64,000 nucleotides of DNA. Source: JAZUOT01 sp045604805. GTDB taxonomy: Bacteria; Bacillota; Clostridia; Oscillospirales; Acutalibacteraceae. Each line of letters starts with the position of its first letter. Position 1 is the first letter of the stretch. The position numbers and the translations under genes were made by a program. Of the stretch, positions 8,185 through 18,600 are shown one piece after another. The notes under the pieces were generated by a model. It was not told where the DNA came from. It made no database searches and worked only from the letters and a program-made list of their open reading frames with translations. The stretch is taken from contig JAZUOT010000037.1 of assembly GCA_045604805.1 (NCBI GenBank), forward strand, positions 1 through 64,000, read 5' to 3'.

Positions 8185-8901
8185 TTGAAAATATTTAAAG
8201 TAAAGATAAGTAAATTCCTAAACAAACTTATAGCTCGTTTTAAACTAGGTAAAGACGTTTTTTATGTTAATGGCTCTGAAGTTTTGCCAGAACCTCTGAG
8301 CAAAGAAGAAGAAGCTCAAGTAATGCACAACATAATCGAAGGAGTATCTGGTGCAAGAGAGCCACTAATAACACACAATCTGCGTTTGGTCGTTTATATT
8401 GCCAAAAAATTTGATTCGGTAGGTGCGAATATAGAAGATTTAATTTCTATAGGTACTATCGGACTTATAAAAGCTGTAAACACCTTCAAACCTGAAAAAA
8501 ATATAAAACTTGCAACATATGCTTCTCGCTGTATAGAAAATGAAATACTTATGTTTCTGAGAAAAAGTTCTCAACTAAAAAACGAACTATCCTTAGATGA
8601 ACCTTTAAACACAGACTGGGATGGCAATGAACTTTTGTTGTGCGACATAATGGGCAGTGACCATAATTTAGTCAGCCACGATATAGAACAAGAGGTAGAA
8701 TTTGGTATTTTAAATGACGCGGTTTCCAAGCTTTCGGACAGGGAGAAAAAAATAATGGAGCTGCGTTTCGGTTTGGCTGGAAACAAAGAACATACCCAAA
8801 AGCAGGTCGCGGATATGCTAAAAATTTCGCAGTCATATATCTCACGTCTGGAAAAAAGAATAATAAAACGCCTGAAATTACAACTGGAAAAGATTTTCTA
8901 G
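8185..8901 (+). CDS. sigE: Sporulation sigma factor sigma-E precursor
   Basis: A 238-residue sigma-70 family factor starting at TTG 8185 after AAAGGATG. Residues 1-30 are basic and amphipathic (KIFKVKISKFLNKLIARFK), as expected for the membrane-binding pro-sequence that SpoIIGA removes. Region 2 includes NLRLVVYIAKKF, EDLISIGTIGLIKA and ATYASRCIENEILMFLR; region 4 includes LSDREKKIMELRFGL and a helix-turn-helix, QKQVADMLKISQSYISRLEK. It directs early mother-cell transcription. It is assigned as sigE rather than sigK because spoIIGA is directly upstream. The usual neighbour sigG does not follow; the next gene is a convergent permease, 3 bases away. Confidence 0.95.
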   Translation: MKIFKVKISKFLNKLIARFKLGKDVFYVNGSEVLPEPLSKEEEAQVMHNIIEGVSGAREPLITHNLRLVVYIAKKFDSVGANIEDLISIGTIGLIKAVNTFKPEKNIKLATYASRCIENEILMFLRKSSQLKNELSLDEPLNTDWDGNELLLCDIMGSDHNLVSHDIEQEVEFGILNDAVSKLSDREKKIMELRFGLAGNKEHTQKQVADMLKISQSYISRLEKRIIKRLKLQLEKIF

Positions 8902-8904
8902 AGA

Positions 8905-8925
8905 TTAGAGGTTAGAGGTTAGAAG
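8905..8925 (+). repeat. Short TTAGAGG heptamer repeat at the sigE end
   Basis: Two perfect copies of TTAGAGG and one degenerate copy begin 3 bases after the sigE stop codon. On the other strand they encode the last residues (TSNL) and the stop of the permease. The same heptamer is repeated eight times after prfA at 32878. Confidence 0.85.
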
Positions 8926-10581
8926 GGAGGGCTTGTCTTTTCTATAGGCTAGCAAACTCACAAAAATTCCTATCAACAACATAACAAGGCCTGTCCATTT
9001 TAAAACAATTAACAGCTCAGGAATCATAGAACCAAATAGGCTATATTCTTCGGCGGTCCAATTTCCATAGTCAAATTCGTACCAGTGAAACCAAAATGAA
9101 GCCAAAAAACTAAGCCCACCAAATATTATCAGGTACATACCTATTCTTAAAGTATCACCTACTGCAAGCCTAGTCTTTAAATTTATAGGGTAACGCAGGG
9201 GATCTATTTTATAAAGTCCGCCACAAGCCAGCTTAGCGATAATATAAGCTATTGGGCCTGTCATTGTTGCGGCTACGCCTATGATAAAATAATCCGAGCC
9301 ATTTATCATCAAAGCTGTAACAGAAATAATCACAGGCAAGATACAGCAAAAATAAAGACCTGCTTTGCCCCCGGGCATAACATACAAACCTCTTTTTTTG
9401 CGTTCTTTTGCTGGGAAGCGTTTTCTCAACTTAAGAGCCGCAAAGCTCAGAATTATATAATTTGCCAAGATAAATACTACTTCTGTGCAGACTAGGGTCG
9501 AAAATTTAAGTTGAGCCAGAAATAGCGTAACTAGCGAAAGAGAGAGTATCCCTACATATGGCACTCCTCTTTTTTTACTTACTCTTGCAAAAAACCTAGG
9601 GTATAAATAATCATCAGCTAAAACAAAAAAACCTCTGGAGCCGGATGCTAGTTGAGTATTGAAAATGGCACACTGAGATATGACAGCAATAAAAACAAAA
9701 ATATATCCCCACATTTCGCCTAAATGACTTGTAAGTACTGTAGCATAACCTACTGTCCCTGTGGAAAACCCCCCATCTGTGGCCCAGTTTTGCCAGCTAC
9801 CCGCTGGTAAAGATGCCAAACCTGCAAGTGTCGGCAGTATATATGTAAGGGCTATTAGTGGTATAGCTATAAGTAAAGCTTTCGGTATCAGTTGAGGACG
9901 CTTTATTTCTCCTGACATTGTGGAAATACATTCATATGCACAGTACATCCATATGCAAATACATATACCAGAACCTATACTGTCTAAGGCGTGTTGCCCC
10001 GGTAGCATCAAGGGCTCCATTGGATTTGTCTGCCAATTTGCTAAACCTACAGCCGAAACTAATATAAACGCTGCAATTATGAGAATGGACAGAACAGTAC
10101 TTATTTTGTCGATTTCTCTTAATCCCATTAAATTTACAATCGTAAAAATGATTATTATTCCTACTTTAAGGGTATGTACAGCAGTTTCAGACATAGGTAC
10201 TACTTGGCTTAAATAGCCTACTGCAAGAGATACATATTCACTACTTGTTATGTAGGCCGAAATAGTACACCACCAACCAGCTTGAAACCCCCAGAATTCC
10301 CCAAAAGCTTCTTTTACCCAAGCATATATGCCGCCCTCAGACGGCAAAAGAGAATTGCATTCAGCAACTATATTGCTAAGAGGATACGACCATATTATCG
10401 GGAAAATCATTAAAAGTAATAATGTCATACCAGGTCCAGATTTTGGTATCATCTCTTCTATCCCAAAGGTACCTGCCGAAACTAGACAGTATAATATGAA
10501 TACTATTCCTGATACCTTTATGTCGTACTTCTTTAGCGCCTTTACGCCTTCGATATTTTGTTTATCTATTTTAAACGCCAC
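8905..10581 (-). CDS. APC-family amino acid / polyamine permease
   Basis: A 558-residue integral membrane protein with about 12 hydrophobic segments. The start region (IKVSGIVFILYCLVSAGTFG, then EEMIPKSGPG) and LLPSEGGIYAWVKEAFGEFWGF in the second and third segments are APC-superfamily signatures for substrate-ion coupled amino acid transport. The variant with GIEE in the first helix is one I associate with PLUT/polyamine-type permeases; substrate not certain. GTG 10581 abuts a GGGG run, so the true start could differ by a few codons. Its 3' end is made of the heptamer repeat and converges with sigE. Confidence 0.88.
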   Translation of the reverse strand: MAFKIDKQNIEGVKALKKYDIKVSGIVFILYCLVSAGTFGIEEMIPKSGPGMTLLLLMIFPIIWSYPLSNIVAECNSLLPSEGGIYAWVKEAFGEFWGFQAGWWCTISAYITSSEYVSLAVGYLSQVVPMSETAVHTLKVGIIIIFTIVNLMGLREIDKISTVLSILIIAAFILVSAVGLANWQTNPMEPLMLPGQHALDSIGSGICICIWMYCAYECISTMSGEIKRPQLIPKALLIAIPLIALTYILPTLAGLASLPAGSWQNWATDGGFSTGTVGYATVLTSHLGEMWGYIFVFIAVISQCAIFNTQLASGSRGFFVLADDYLYPRFFARVSKKRGVPYVGILSLSLVTLFLAQLKFSTLVCTEVVFILANYIILSFAALKLRKRFPAKERKKRGLYVMPGGKAGLYFCCILPVIISVTALMINGSDYFIIGVAATMTGPIAYIIAKLACGGLYKIDPLRYPINLKTRLAVGDTLRIGMYLIIFGGLSFLASFWFHWYEFDYGNWTAEEYSLFGSMIPELLIVLKWTGLVMLLIGIFVSLLAYRKDKPSLLTSNL

Positions 10582-11114
10582 CCCTTCGACAAAACTCCCA
10601 AGCTCTATTATTATAGTACATGTTTGCTTGATTTTGAAAGAGAGATTTTCCTAAAATTCTCTCTTTTCACTTTCTATAGTAAAGTCACATTTAAATTTAA
10701 AGTGTTCAAGTTTTTGTGCAAATGCTTAACTGAAGAGGGAGCAAATACCTAAGTGAACATTGCGGTGTTTAGTTATGATTTTTGAAATTTTAAAAGAGGC
10801 AAGAGATTAGAATAAAACTATAGATTCTTTTAAAGCGAATGGTATCAACATAAATAGAAAAAAAGTTACTGAGAATTCAAAATGCCTATTCAGTTATTGA
10901 TATCAAAAAACAAATGTTTCTTGCTTCATAATCATACACAAGCATCAATTTCTTAGTCTTATTATCTCGCATCCACTGCATTTTGGATTCTGATTAGGCC
11001 AAAAACCTCCCCCAATATACATTCTTACAATTATATGATACCTTCAAACTTGCTGCTACAAAACATAAATGTTAAACTTAAAGTAGTTCTGAGAGTTTTA
11101 AGGAGGTTTTTATT
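10582..11114. other. Long intergenic region upstream of permease and membrane protein
   Basis: About 530 bases between divergent genes. It contains the strong hairpin at 10637-10666 and, from ATG 10775, a short plus-strand frame (ILKEARD, then TAG at 10808-10810, then TIDSFKANGIN) that resembles the double-glycine leaders of this window but is interrupted and never reaches a GG motif. No intact gene, T-box or tRNA is seen. AAGGAGG at 11101-11107 belongs to the next gene. Confidence 0.5.
10637..10666. promoter_or_regulatory. Stem-loop upstream of the permease gene
   Basis: AAAGAGAG and ATTTT pair with AAAAT and CTCTCTTT around a CCT loop, with one bulged base; about 13 bp. It is 56 bases upstream of the permease start on its coding strand. 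No T tract follows in the permease direction, so a role as 5'-leader structure is more likely than termination. Function unproved. Confidence 0.45.
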
Positions 11115-11744
11115 TTGATTACAAAAGTTCAGAAAAATGTAAAATTATCTACATTAGCTTCAGTTTTAACTTTAGTAGCGTCAGCGTTTTTGATGGTTTC
11201 AAAATTTTCAAACGAATATACAGATATAGTTGTTTTTTTGCTTTATGACATTTTACCGGTATTGATAGTTGCCTTATTTGCTATATTTATAGCATATTTT
11301 GCTGGTAGGAGCCTAAAAATAACATTCATACCTCTAGCATTATCTCAAATTACTTACATAATTTTATCTCTTTTTTACTATAGTGGTAATTTATATGGGA
11401 AAAAGGAATTCAATTTTGTTTTAGGATTAAACGAAATAATTTTTGATTTAGCTCCTTTTGTCCTATTTTTCATGCTTATTCTATTTTTTGTAAATGAAAT
11501 AAAAAGCTTTTTAACAGTGATTATATTTTTATCTGTAGCGACAGTATGTCAAATTGCCGAAACAATATATTCATACATAACATTAGGTAGATTTTATTTT
11601 CCATTCTTTTCGTTTTCTCAAATTCTTCTATTTGTTACTGTTGTCTTACTTCTATTGCCTGAAAACTTTGAACTAAGATTCAATAAAAAAGTAAAAGACA
11701 TCGAAAAAGCTATCGAATCCGAGCACGAAGGCAATGATGGCTAA
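11115..11744 (+). CDS. Integral membrane protein of unknown function
   Basis: A 209-residue protein starting at TTG 11115, 7 bases after AAGGAGG. It has six hydrophobic helices and a charged C-terminal tail (residues about 183-209, KKVKDIEKAIESEHEG). No transporter or enzyme motif is recognised. Its stop codon overlaps the start of the next gene (TAATG), so the two are translationally coupled and probably work together in the membrane. Confidence 0.75.
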   Translation: MITKVQKNVKLSTLASVLTLVASAFLMVSKFSNEYTDIVVFLLYDILPVLIVALFAIFIAYFAGRSLKITFIPLALSQITYIILSLFYYSGNLYGKKEFNFVLGLNEIIFDLAPFVLFFMLILFFVNEIKSFLTVIIFLSVATVCQIAETIYSYITLGRFYFPFFSFSQILLFVTVVLLLLPENFELRFNKKVKDIEKAIESEHEGNDG

Positions 11745-12286
11745 TGAATAGACAACAAATGCTGCAAATGCAAGAAATGCAGCGCAAAATGATGAAAAAA
11801 AAGAAGAGGAGAAACCGCATCATTATAGGTATAGTCTTTATCTTCATATTTTTCGTTACATTCTATCTGTTCAATGGGGCAGAACCTCAAGAGAAATCGG
11901 CTTCAGACGCTTTTAGTTCCAGTTCATCATCTTCAGATTCTAGCCAGTCTGAAGAGTGGGCGATAAATCACTCTAGAAGTCAGTCGCGCAGCCGTTCACA
12001 TTATGCTCAAGGAGCTTTTGGCAGTTTTTATTTCCCTACGTTTGGAAGAGTAGAACGTACAACAAGCGAGTCTGATTCCAAAGGCAAGATTTATAGAGAT
12101 GTCACAAAACCACAGATTAAAAGGTATATTCAGACTTTAAAGAATTCTGGATATACAGTAAGCTCTGAAAGGGATTTGGGAGATTCGTATTCCATTCAGC
12201 TGAGAAATACTAATGCTAGATTAGTTGTTGTTGCTAGTTGGTATTCATCACAAGGTTATACTAATATAAAAGTATATGCGCAGTGA
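11744..12286 (+). CDS. Single-pass membrane protein with Ser-rich linker
   Basis: A 180-residue protein. Residues 1-24 are Met/Gln/Lys-rich and end in a KKKKRRNR cluster, residues 25-44 are one membrane helix, residues about 50-95 are a serine-rich linker that includes RSQSRSRS, and about 100-180 form a small globular domain (TKPQIKRYIQTLKNSGY, then a beta-like QLRNTNARLVVVASW). The positive-inside rule puts the globular domain outside the cell. The ATG overlaps the stop of the preceding membrane protein, and a terminator overlaps its own stop codon. No family is recognised. Confidence 0.75.
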   Translation: MNRQQMLQMQEMQRKMMKKKKRRNRIIIGIVFIFIFFVTFYLFNGAEPQEKSASDAFSSSSSSSDSSQSEEWAINHSRSQSRSRSHYAQGAFGSFYFPTFGRVERTTSESDSKGKIYRDVTKPQIKRYIQTLKNSGYTVSSERDLGDSYSIQLRNTNARLVVVASWYSSQGYTNIKVYAQ

Positions 12287-12314
12287 GCAAAAACAATGTT
12301 TTTGCTCATTTTTT
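12285..12314 (+). terminator. Intrinsic terminator before addB
   Basis: GAGCAAAAAC pairs perfectly with GTTTTTGCTC around the loop AAT, followed by ATTTTTT. It begins within the stop codon of the preceding gene and ends 21 bases before the addB start. Confidence 0.9.
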
Positions 12315-12335
12315 AATTATGAAAGTAGGTATAAA

Positions 12336-15300
12336 ATGCTCACATTCATAAAAGGCACATCTGGAACAAAGAGGACTGATTACATATTAAAAATCATATT
12401 GGATATCGTAGGTAAGCAGGAAAAAATTCTTGTTATAGTGCCAGAACAATTTTCTTTTGAAACACAGAAATTTTTCCTCAGAATTATGGGACCAAAATTA
12501 TTCAACAGAATAAATGTCACTAGTTTTAGTTACCTAGCTCGAGATGTTATGAAAAAGAATGGAGATTCAACAAAAATAAGGCTAAATGGTAGCGGCAGAT
12601 TAATATTCATGAATCTTGTAATCAAGAATTTAAAAGAAGAACTTTTAATGTTTAATGCTACAAAAAATATTTCAGATTTAGCAGAGCTATTAATAGATAC
12701 CTTAGAAAAATTGAAAATTCAAGGAATTAAAACAAATGAACTATCTCAATTAGCATTATTTGCTGATAGTCCAGAACTTAAATTAAAACTTGAAGCTTTG
12801 GAAAAAGTTAGTAAAAATTATGAATCAATGATTTCTGCTTCTTATTCTGATCCATCAAATGACTTAACTCTTTTAGCCAACATATTATCTCAAAAAAATT
12901 TGTTTAAAGGTTACACTGTATTTTTTGATTCATTCACAGGTTTTACTTATGATGAATTTCAAGTTATAAAACAACTTTCTAATCAAGCTGCGGATATGTA
13001 TTTTTCTTTGTGTTGCGATGATCTTAAAAAGTACAATGAGTATGAACTATTTGCAACTGTAAAAAAAACTGAAATAAGCCTAAAAAAACAAATAGATATG
13101 GAATGCAAGGAGATATATTTAAATGAGCACAAAAGGTTTGAAAATGAAGAACTGAAATTTTTAGAGGCTAATGTTTTTAGGGAAGAAAATAGGAAATATC
13201 AAAGTGAATCCGAGAAGATAAAAATATACGCAGCGGAAGATATGTATGATGAGTCGGAATTTGTGGCCAGAAAAATAAAACAGCTTGTAATTGAAGAAGG
13301 GTATAGATACAGGGACTTTGCTGTGATAGGGCGAGACATATCCGCATACAAGGGGATTTTGGATAATACTTTTGAGAAATATGATATCCCGTATTTTTGG
13401 GACACAGTTGAAGATATTTCAGCAAAGCCCCTCATGACTTTAGTGCGGGTCATTTTTGAGATAATAAACAGTTCCTTCCAAAAGAATGATATTTTCTGTT
13501 ATTTGAAAACCGGTCTGAATGGATATACTGCGGAAGAAATATCAATGCTAGAGAATTACGCACTTTTATGGAACATAAACCATAAGGATTGGTTTAATGA
13601 GTTTGAGCAAAATCCTAGAGGATTTGTAGAAGAGTTCAGAGATAGTGATAAAAAAATTCTTCAAAAAATAAATATGATGAGAAAGAATATAATTACACCT
13701 ATATATGAATTTTCTCAAAAGATAAAAGATACTACTGGTGAAAAAATTACTGAAGAATTATATAATTTGCTTGTTGAAATAAACGTTCCCAAGATGTTAG
13801 AGAAGTACAGTAAAGAGTTATATGAAAATAATGAATTTAAATTAGCAGAAGAACAACCTCGTCTTTGGGATATTCTAATGGGCATGTTAGACCAATTAGC
13901 AGTTGCGCTCAACGGTATAAAAATAAATGTTAGACAATATGCTGATATATTAAAAAGCGTATTTGAACATGAACATATCGCATTCGTTCCTAAAAGCACA
14001 GATGATGTCAGTATAGGAAGTGCTGATAGAATGAGACCAGCTAATCCTAAAGTATCATTTGTTGTGGGGGCCGTAGATGGTATGTTTCCACTTTTAGAAA
14101 ACAAATCTGGTATGTTTTCTCACGGTGAATTTGAACAGCTTAGTAATATTGGCATTGAACTCAATGATAACATTAGTATGTTTTCATCTAATGAACGCTT
14201 GTTAGCATATTTTGCCTTGACTTCAGCTTCGCAAAAATTGTTTGTTTCATATCACAATTTTGGAAATAGAGGAGAAGAAAAGACAGCATCTATAATTATC
14301 AAGGAATTGCAAGCTGTATTTCCAAGTATTTCTATAAAATGCAAATCTGATTTAGACTACAGTGAATTATTGTGGTCCAAAGCTTCAGCATTTCAACTAC
14401 TTTGTTCAATAAAAGATAAAAATCCGATAATTGCAAATACAATAATAAAAAGCTTAGAAAATGACAGTAAATATGCCCCTAAACTTTTAAAGCTTTTTAA
14501 TTCTCTGTCGACATTTGATTTCAAAGATGAAAATAATTCTAAAATGTTATTTGGAGAAAATATTACTGTTTCAGCGTCACAGATAGAAAAGTATTATTTA
14601 TGCCCCTTTAGATATTTATGTTCCTATGGTTTTGCTGCAAAAGAGATAAAACCAGCTAGCTTAGACGCTATAGAATATGGCAGTCTGGTTCATTATTTGC
14701 TAGAAAAGATTTTCAAAAAACACAGCGTAAAATTTATAAATAATATGCAAGCAGCAGAGCTAAGAGAGGAAGTAACTTATATTTTAAATTCGTATGTTAA
14801 GTTAAAGTTTGGAGGATATAAAAACAAAGCGGCTAGGTTTAAATTTTTATTAACTAAATGCATAGGAACATCTTGTAGGCTGATTAAATATATCGCAAAA
14901 GAACTGAGTGAAAGTGGCTTTGTCCCTTGTGATTTTGAACTAGCAATAGGCTCTGATGCTAAGGCTCTTTCGTTACAGCTTCCGGATGGCGACAAAGTAA
15001 ATATCAAGGGGTTTATAGATAGGGTAGACATAATAGAAAAAAATGACATAAATTTTTTGAGAATTGTAGACTACAAAACTGGAATTAAAGAATTTAGATT
15101 AAGTGATATTTTATATGGACTCAATATGCAAATGCTCGTATATCTTGATGCCTTGCTTAAATCAGGTAGATATCCAAATTCTAGAGCAGCAGGAATACTC
15201 TATATGCCTGCTAATCTAACTGCGGTTACAGCTTCAAGAAATATAGAAAAATCTATTGCTGAAAAATTAAATCGAGAAAAGCTTAAAATGAATGGTTTGA

Positions 15301-15623
15301 TAGCAAATGAGGAAGCTGTCCTGGAAAGCATGGGAAACTCTGTGAAGAAAAGCAATATCTTAAATGATGAAGATTTAGAAAAAAGGGGAGAGGGGATGCA
15401 GAAAATTTTAAACAAGATAGAGTCTCTGGTAATAGATATGGTCAAAAATCTAAAAGAGGGAAATGTTAGGCCTTTACCGGCAAAAGGAGAATATGACGCC
15501 TGTGCTTTTTGCGAGTATTCATTTATTTGCAGCTATGAAGATGGCGATAACTGTAGAGAAATCGTAAAAATATCAAATAAAGCAGTTTTAGATAAAATTG
15601 CAAAGAGGGAAAACGATGAGTAA
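12336..15623 (+). CDS. addB: AddB subunit of the AddAB helicase-nuclease
   Basis: A 1095-residue protein; ATG 12336 was chosen over an upstream in-frame ATG because the latter lies in the preceding terminator. Known role: with AddA it resects double-strand breaks and loads RecA (RecBCD equivalent). The N-terminal phosphate-binding loop reads GTSGTKRT. Residues about 910-915 (VDYKTG) are the RecB-type nuclease motif. Cysteines near 755 (YLCPFRYLC) and the C-terminal cluster C-x2-C-x5-C near 1055 are the four ligands of the Fe-S cluster that holds the nuclease domain together. The normal loop lysine is shifted or replaced by arginine, in line with AddB being a degenerate helicase. It overlaps addA by 8 bases. 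Confidence 0.95.
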   Translation: MLTFIKGTSGTKRTDYILKIILDIVGKQEKILVIVPEQFSFETQKFFLRIMGPKLFNRINVTSFSYLARDVMKKNGDSTKIRLNGSGRLIFMNLVIKNLKEELLMFNATKNISDLAELLIDTLEKLKIQGIKTNELSQLALFADSPELKLKLEALEKVSKNYESMISASYSDPSNDLTLLANILSQKNLFKGYTVFFDSFTGFTYDEFQVIKQLSNQAADMYFSLCCDDLKKYNEYELFATVKKTEISLKKQIDMECKEIYLNEHKRFENEELKFLEANVFREENRKYQSESEKIKIYAAEDMYDESEFVARKIKQLVIEEGYRYRDFAVIGRDISAYKGILDNTFEKYDIPYFWDTVEDISAKPLMTLVRVIFEIINSSFQKNDIFCYLKTGLNGYTAEEISMLENYALLWNINHKDWFNEFEQNPRGFVEEFRDSDKKILQKINMMRKNIITPIYEFSQKIKDTTGEKITEELYNLLVEINVPKMLEKYSKELYENNEFKLAEEQPRLWDILMGMLDQLAVALNGIKINVRQYADILKSVFEHEHIAFVPKSTDDVSIGSADRMRPANPKVSFVVGAVDGMFPLLENKSGMFSHGEFEQLSNIGIELNDNISMFSSNERLLAYFALTSASQKLFVSYHNFGNRGEEKTASIIIKELQAVFPSISIKCKSDLDYSELLWSKASAFQLLCSIKDKNPIIANTIIKSLENDSKYAPKLLKLFNSLSTFDFKDENNSKMLFGENITVSASQIEKYYLCPFRYLCSYGFAAKEIKPASLDAIEYGSLVHYLLEKIFKKHSVKFINNMQAAELREEVTYILNSYVKLKFGGYKNKAARFKFLLTKCIGTSCRLIKYIAKELSESGFVPCDFELAIGSDAKALSLQLPDGDKVNIKGFIDRVDIIEKNDINFLRIVDYKTGIKEFRLSDILYGLNMQMLVYLDALLKSGRYPNSRAAGILYMPANLTAVTASRNIEKSIAEKLNREKLKMNGLIANEEAVLESMGNSVKKSNILNDEDLEKRGEGMQKILNKIESLVIDMVKNLKEGNVRPLPAKGEYDACAFCEYSFICSYEDGDNCREIVKISNKAVLDKIAKRENDE

Positions 15624-18600
15624 ATTTAAATTTACAAAAAGCCAAAAAGATGCGATAAATTCTCGTGATGGAAGTATACTCGTTTCGGCTGCGGCAGGAA
15701 GCGGGAAAACGGCTGTTTTAGTGGAAAGAGTAATAGCACGAATAACGGATAAAAATAACCCTTCTGATGCAGATAAAATGCTAATAGTCACATTTACTAA
15801 TGCTGCGGCTAATGAAATGAAAAACAGACTAACTGATGCTTTGTATGAACTTATAGTGCAAAACCCAGATAATCAAAACTTAAAACGGCAGCAACTTCTT
15901 TTAAATCGGGCACATATAAGTACTATAGATAGTTTTTGTAGTGAATTGCTGCGAGAAAATTTTTTTAAGCTTGGAATTTCTCCTAAATTTAGAATAGCTG
16001 ATAGTGCAGAGCTAGAAATAATAAAAAGCGAAGCGATAGAAAAAAGTTTAGAGTACATATATGCAAACGCTAAAAAAGAGTTTAATGATCTTATTGCTGT
16101 ATTTGATTTTGGAAAAGATGATAGAAAACTCATAGAAACCATAAAAACACTGTATTCAGATATTAGAGCTTATCCTTTTCCACATAGCTGGCTATCTGAA
16201 AAACTTACACTTTTGAAAACAGAAAATGATAGCAGTGAGAGTATATGGGGAAAAACTGTAATATCATATGTAAAATTAGCTATAGATTTTTCCCTGAAAC
16301 TTGCAAAAGAAAATTTGAAACTGGTTCAATATAGTGAACAGATATATAAGGCGTATTTTGAAACTTTGTCAGATGATCTTGAACTTATAGATAAAATAAA
16401 TAAATGTTTGGGTTCTAGTGGATGGGACTTTTTACATGAGAAATTTTCTAAATTAGAATTTAAAAAACTCAAAGTAATAAGAAATTGTGAGGATAAAGAA
16501 ACAAAAGATGCTATACAAAGAAACCGCAACATTATAAAAGATATTGTAAATAAAAAATTAAAGCCTTTATTTGAATACAGCGATAGTGACAATAAAGAAG
16601 ACCTAAAAACTTTGAGCTCTATATGTGAGCAACTCTTCCGGGCGGTAGAGTTATTTTATGAAAATCTTGAAATTATAAAAACAGAAAGAAATGTTTTAGA
16701 TTTTAGCGACTTGCTGCATAAATCTTTGGAACTTTTGCTCCAGCAAAATGAAAATGGATATGAAAAAACTGAATTTGCTTTGTCGCTTTCGCAGGATTTT
16801 GATGAGATTTTAGTTGATGAGTATCAAGATATAAATGTTGCCCAGGATATGCTATTTTATGCCTTATCAAAAGATGGGAAAAATATATTTACAGTAGGAG
16901 ATGCAAAGCAGAGTATATACCGTTTCCGTCATGCCAATCCGGATATATTCATAAACAGAAAAGAAAATTTGGATTTATTCAATGGAGAAAATAAAAACTA
17001 CCCTGCAAAAATAATATTAGATAAGAATTTTAGAAGTCGAAACACGATTCTTAATATAGTAAATTTTGTTTTCTCAAAACTTATGTCCAAAGACGCAGGT
17101 TCAATAGAATATAACTTTGAGGAAAAGTTGGAATTTGCTGCTGATTATTACCCGAAAACTGATAATCTTGAAGTAGAATTTGAGATATTAGAAACTGGAA
17201 ACGAAAATTCAGCTGATAAAACAAGAGCAGAAGCTAAGTTAATAGCCGAAAAAATTATAGAGATTATGTCCTGCGAAAATGCTGTGAGCGATAAAAATGG
17301 CTCTAGAAATGCTAGATTCGGCGACTTTTGTATATTGCTGCGTAGTCCTAAAAATAAAGCTAAAATTTTTTCGGAAGTTTTGCAGCTTTATGGAATTCCG
17401 ACATATAGCGAAAGTGAAAAAAATTTTTTCACCCTGCAGGAAATCAAAACCGCTATTTCGTTACTTAGAGTTATAGATAATCCTGTGCAGGATATACCGC
17501 TTTTGGCTGTACTTTATAGCCCAGTGTACGCATTTTCAAGTGATGATATTGCACTTATTCGCTATGGCAGAAAACATGAGGCCCTGTATTTCTCCCTAAA
17601 AGAATACTCTAAAAAAGATGACGTACTAGCAAAGCGATGCAGAGATTTTTTAACAGAAATAGAAAATTTCAGATTACTAAGCACCTCTATGCCTGCCGAT
17701 AAATTGATATATACAGTCTTCGAAAAAACTGACTATTTTTCTATAGTAAGTGCAATGGACAAAGGTGAAAGAAAACTTGCCCAATTAAGAACCCTGATAG
17801 ATTATGCCAAAGAATATGAAAATACAGGATATAAGGGTTTGAGTAATTTTATGGCATATATAAACAAACTTATCTCAGAGGGAAGCGATATTAATACAAG
17901 CTCTAATTTTTCTGAAAATTCAAATCTTGTGAAAATAATAAGCATACATAAATCAAAAGGTCTGGAATTTCCAATTTGTTTTTTAGCGGACTGTTCTGTG
18001 GCCTTTCATAGTGTCACAAATGACATAATTATCGACAACGACCTAGGTGTGACGCTTAAACTTCTAAATAAAAACGCCAATATATTGTATTCTACTTTAG
18101 CGAGAGAAGCTGTGCTAATAAAAGAAAAAAAAGAAACTATAAGCGAAGAATTGCGCTTACTTTATGTGGCTATGACCAGAGCTAAAGAGCGCTTAATAAT
18201 GCTTTTGACTGTTAGCAATCTGGAAAAAAAATTATTCGAGCTATCTGCATTAAAAGAAAAAGAAGATAAATTGCACCCATTTTTTGTAATGTCACAAAAT
18301 TCCTATACAAATTGGCTGTTAGCTCTATTTTCTGAATACATAACTGGGAATAGAAAAATTAATGATGATAAATTTAAAATAAACATCTCAAAAACAAACA
18401 CTTTAGGTTACAGTATAAAAAAAGATAATAATAAAATTTCTTGTGAGGAAACAGAGCAATACGACAAACTTCTGAAAAAAATTATTGATACACGCTTTAA
18501 TTTCAAATACGATAATGAAGTTTTTTGCACAGTACCAAGTAAAATAAGTGCTACTACATTATCTCAAAGCAATAATGACACATATAAATATAATTTCCAT

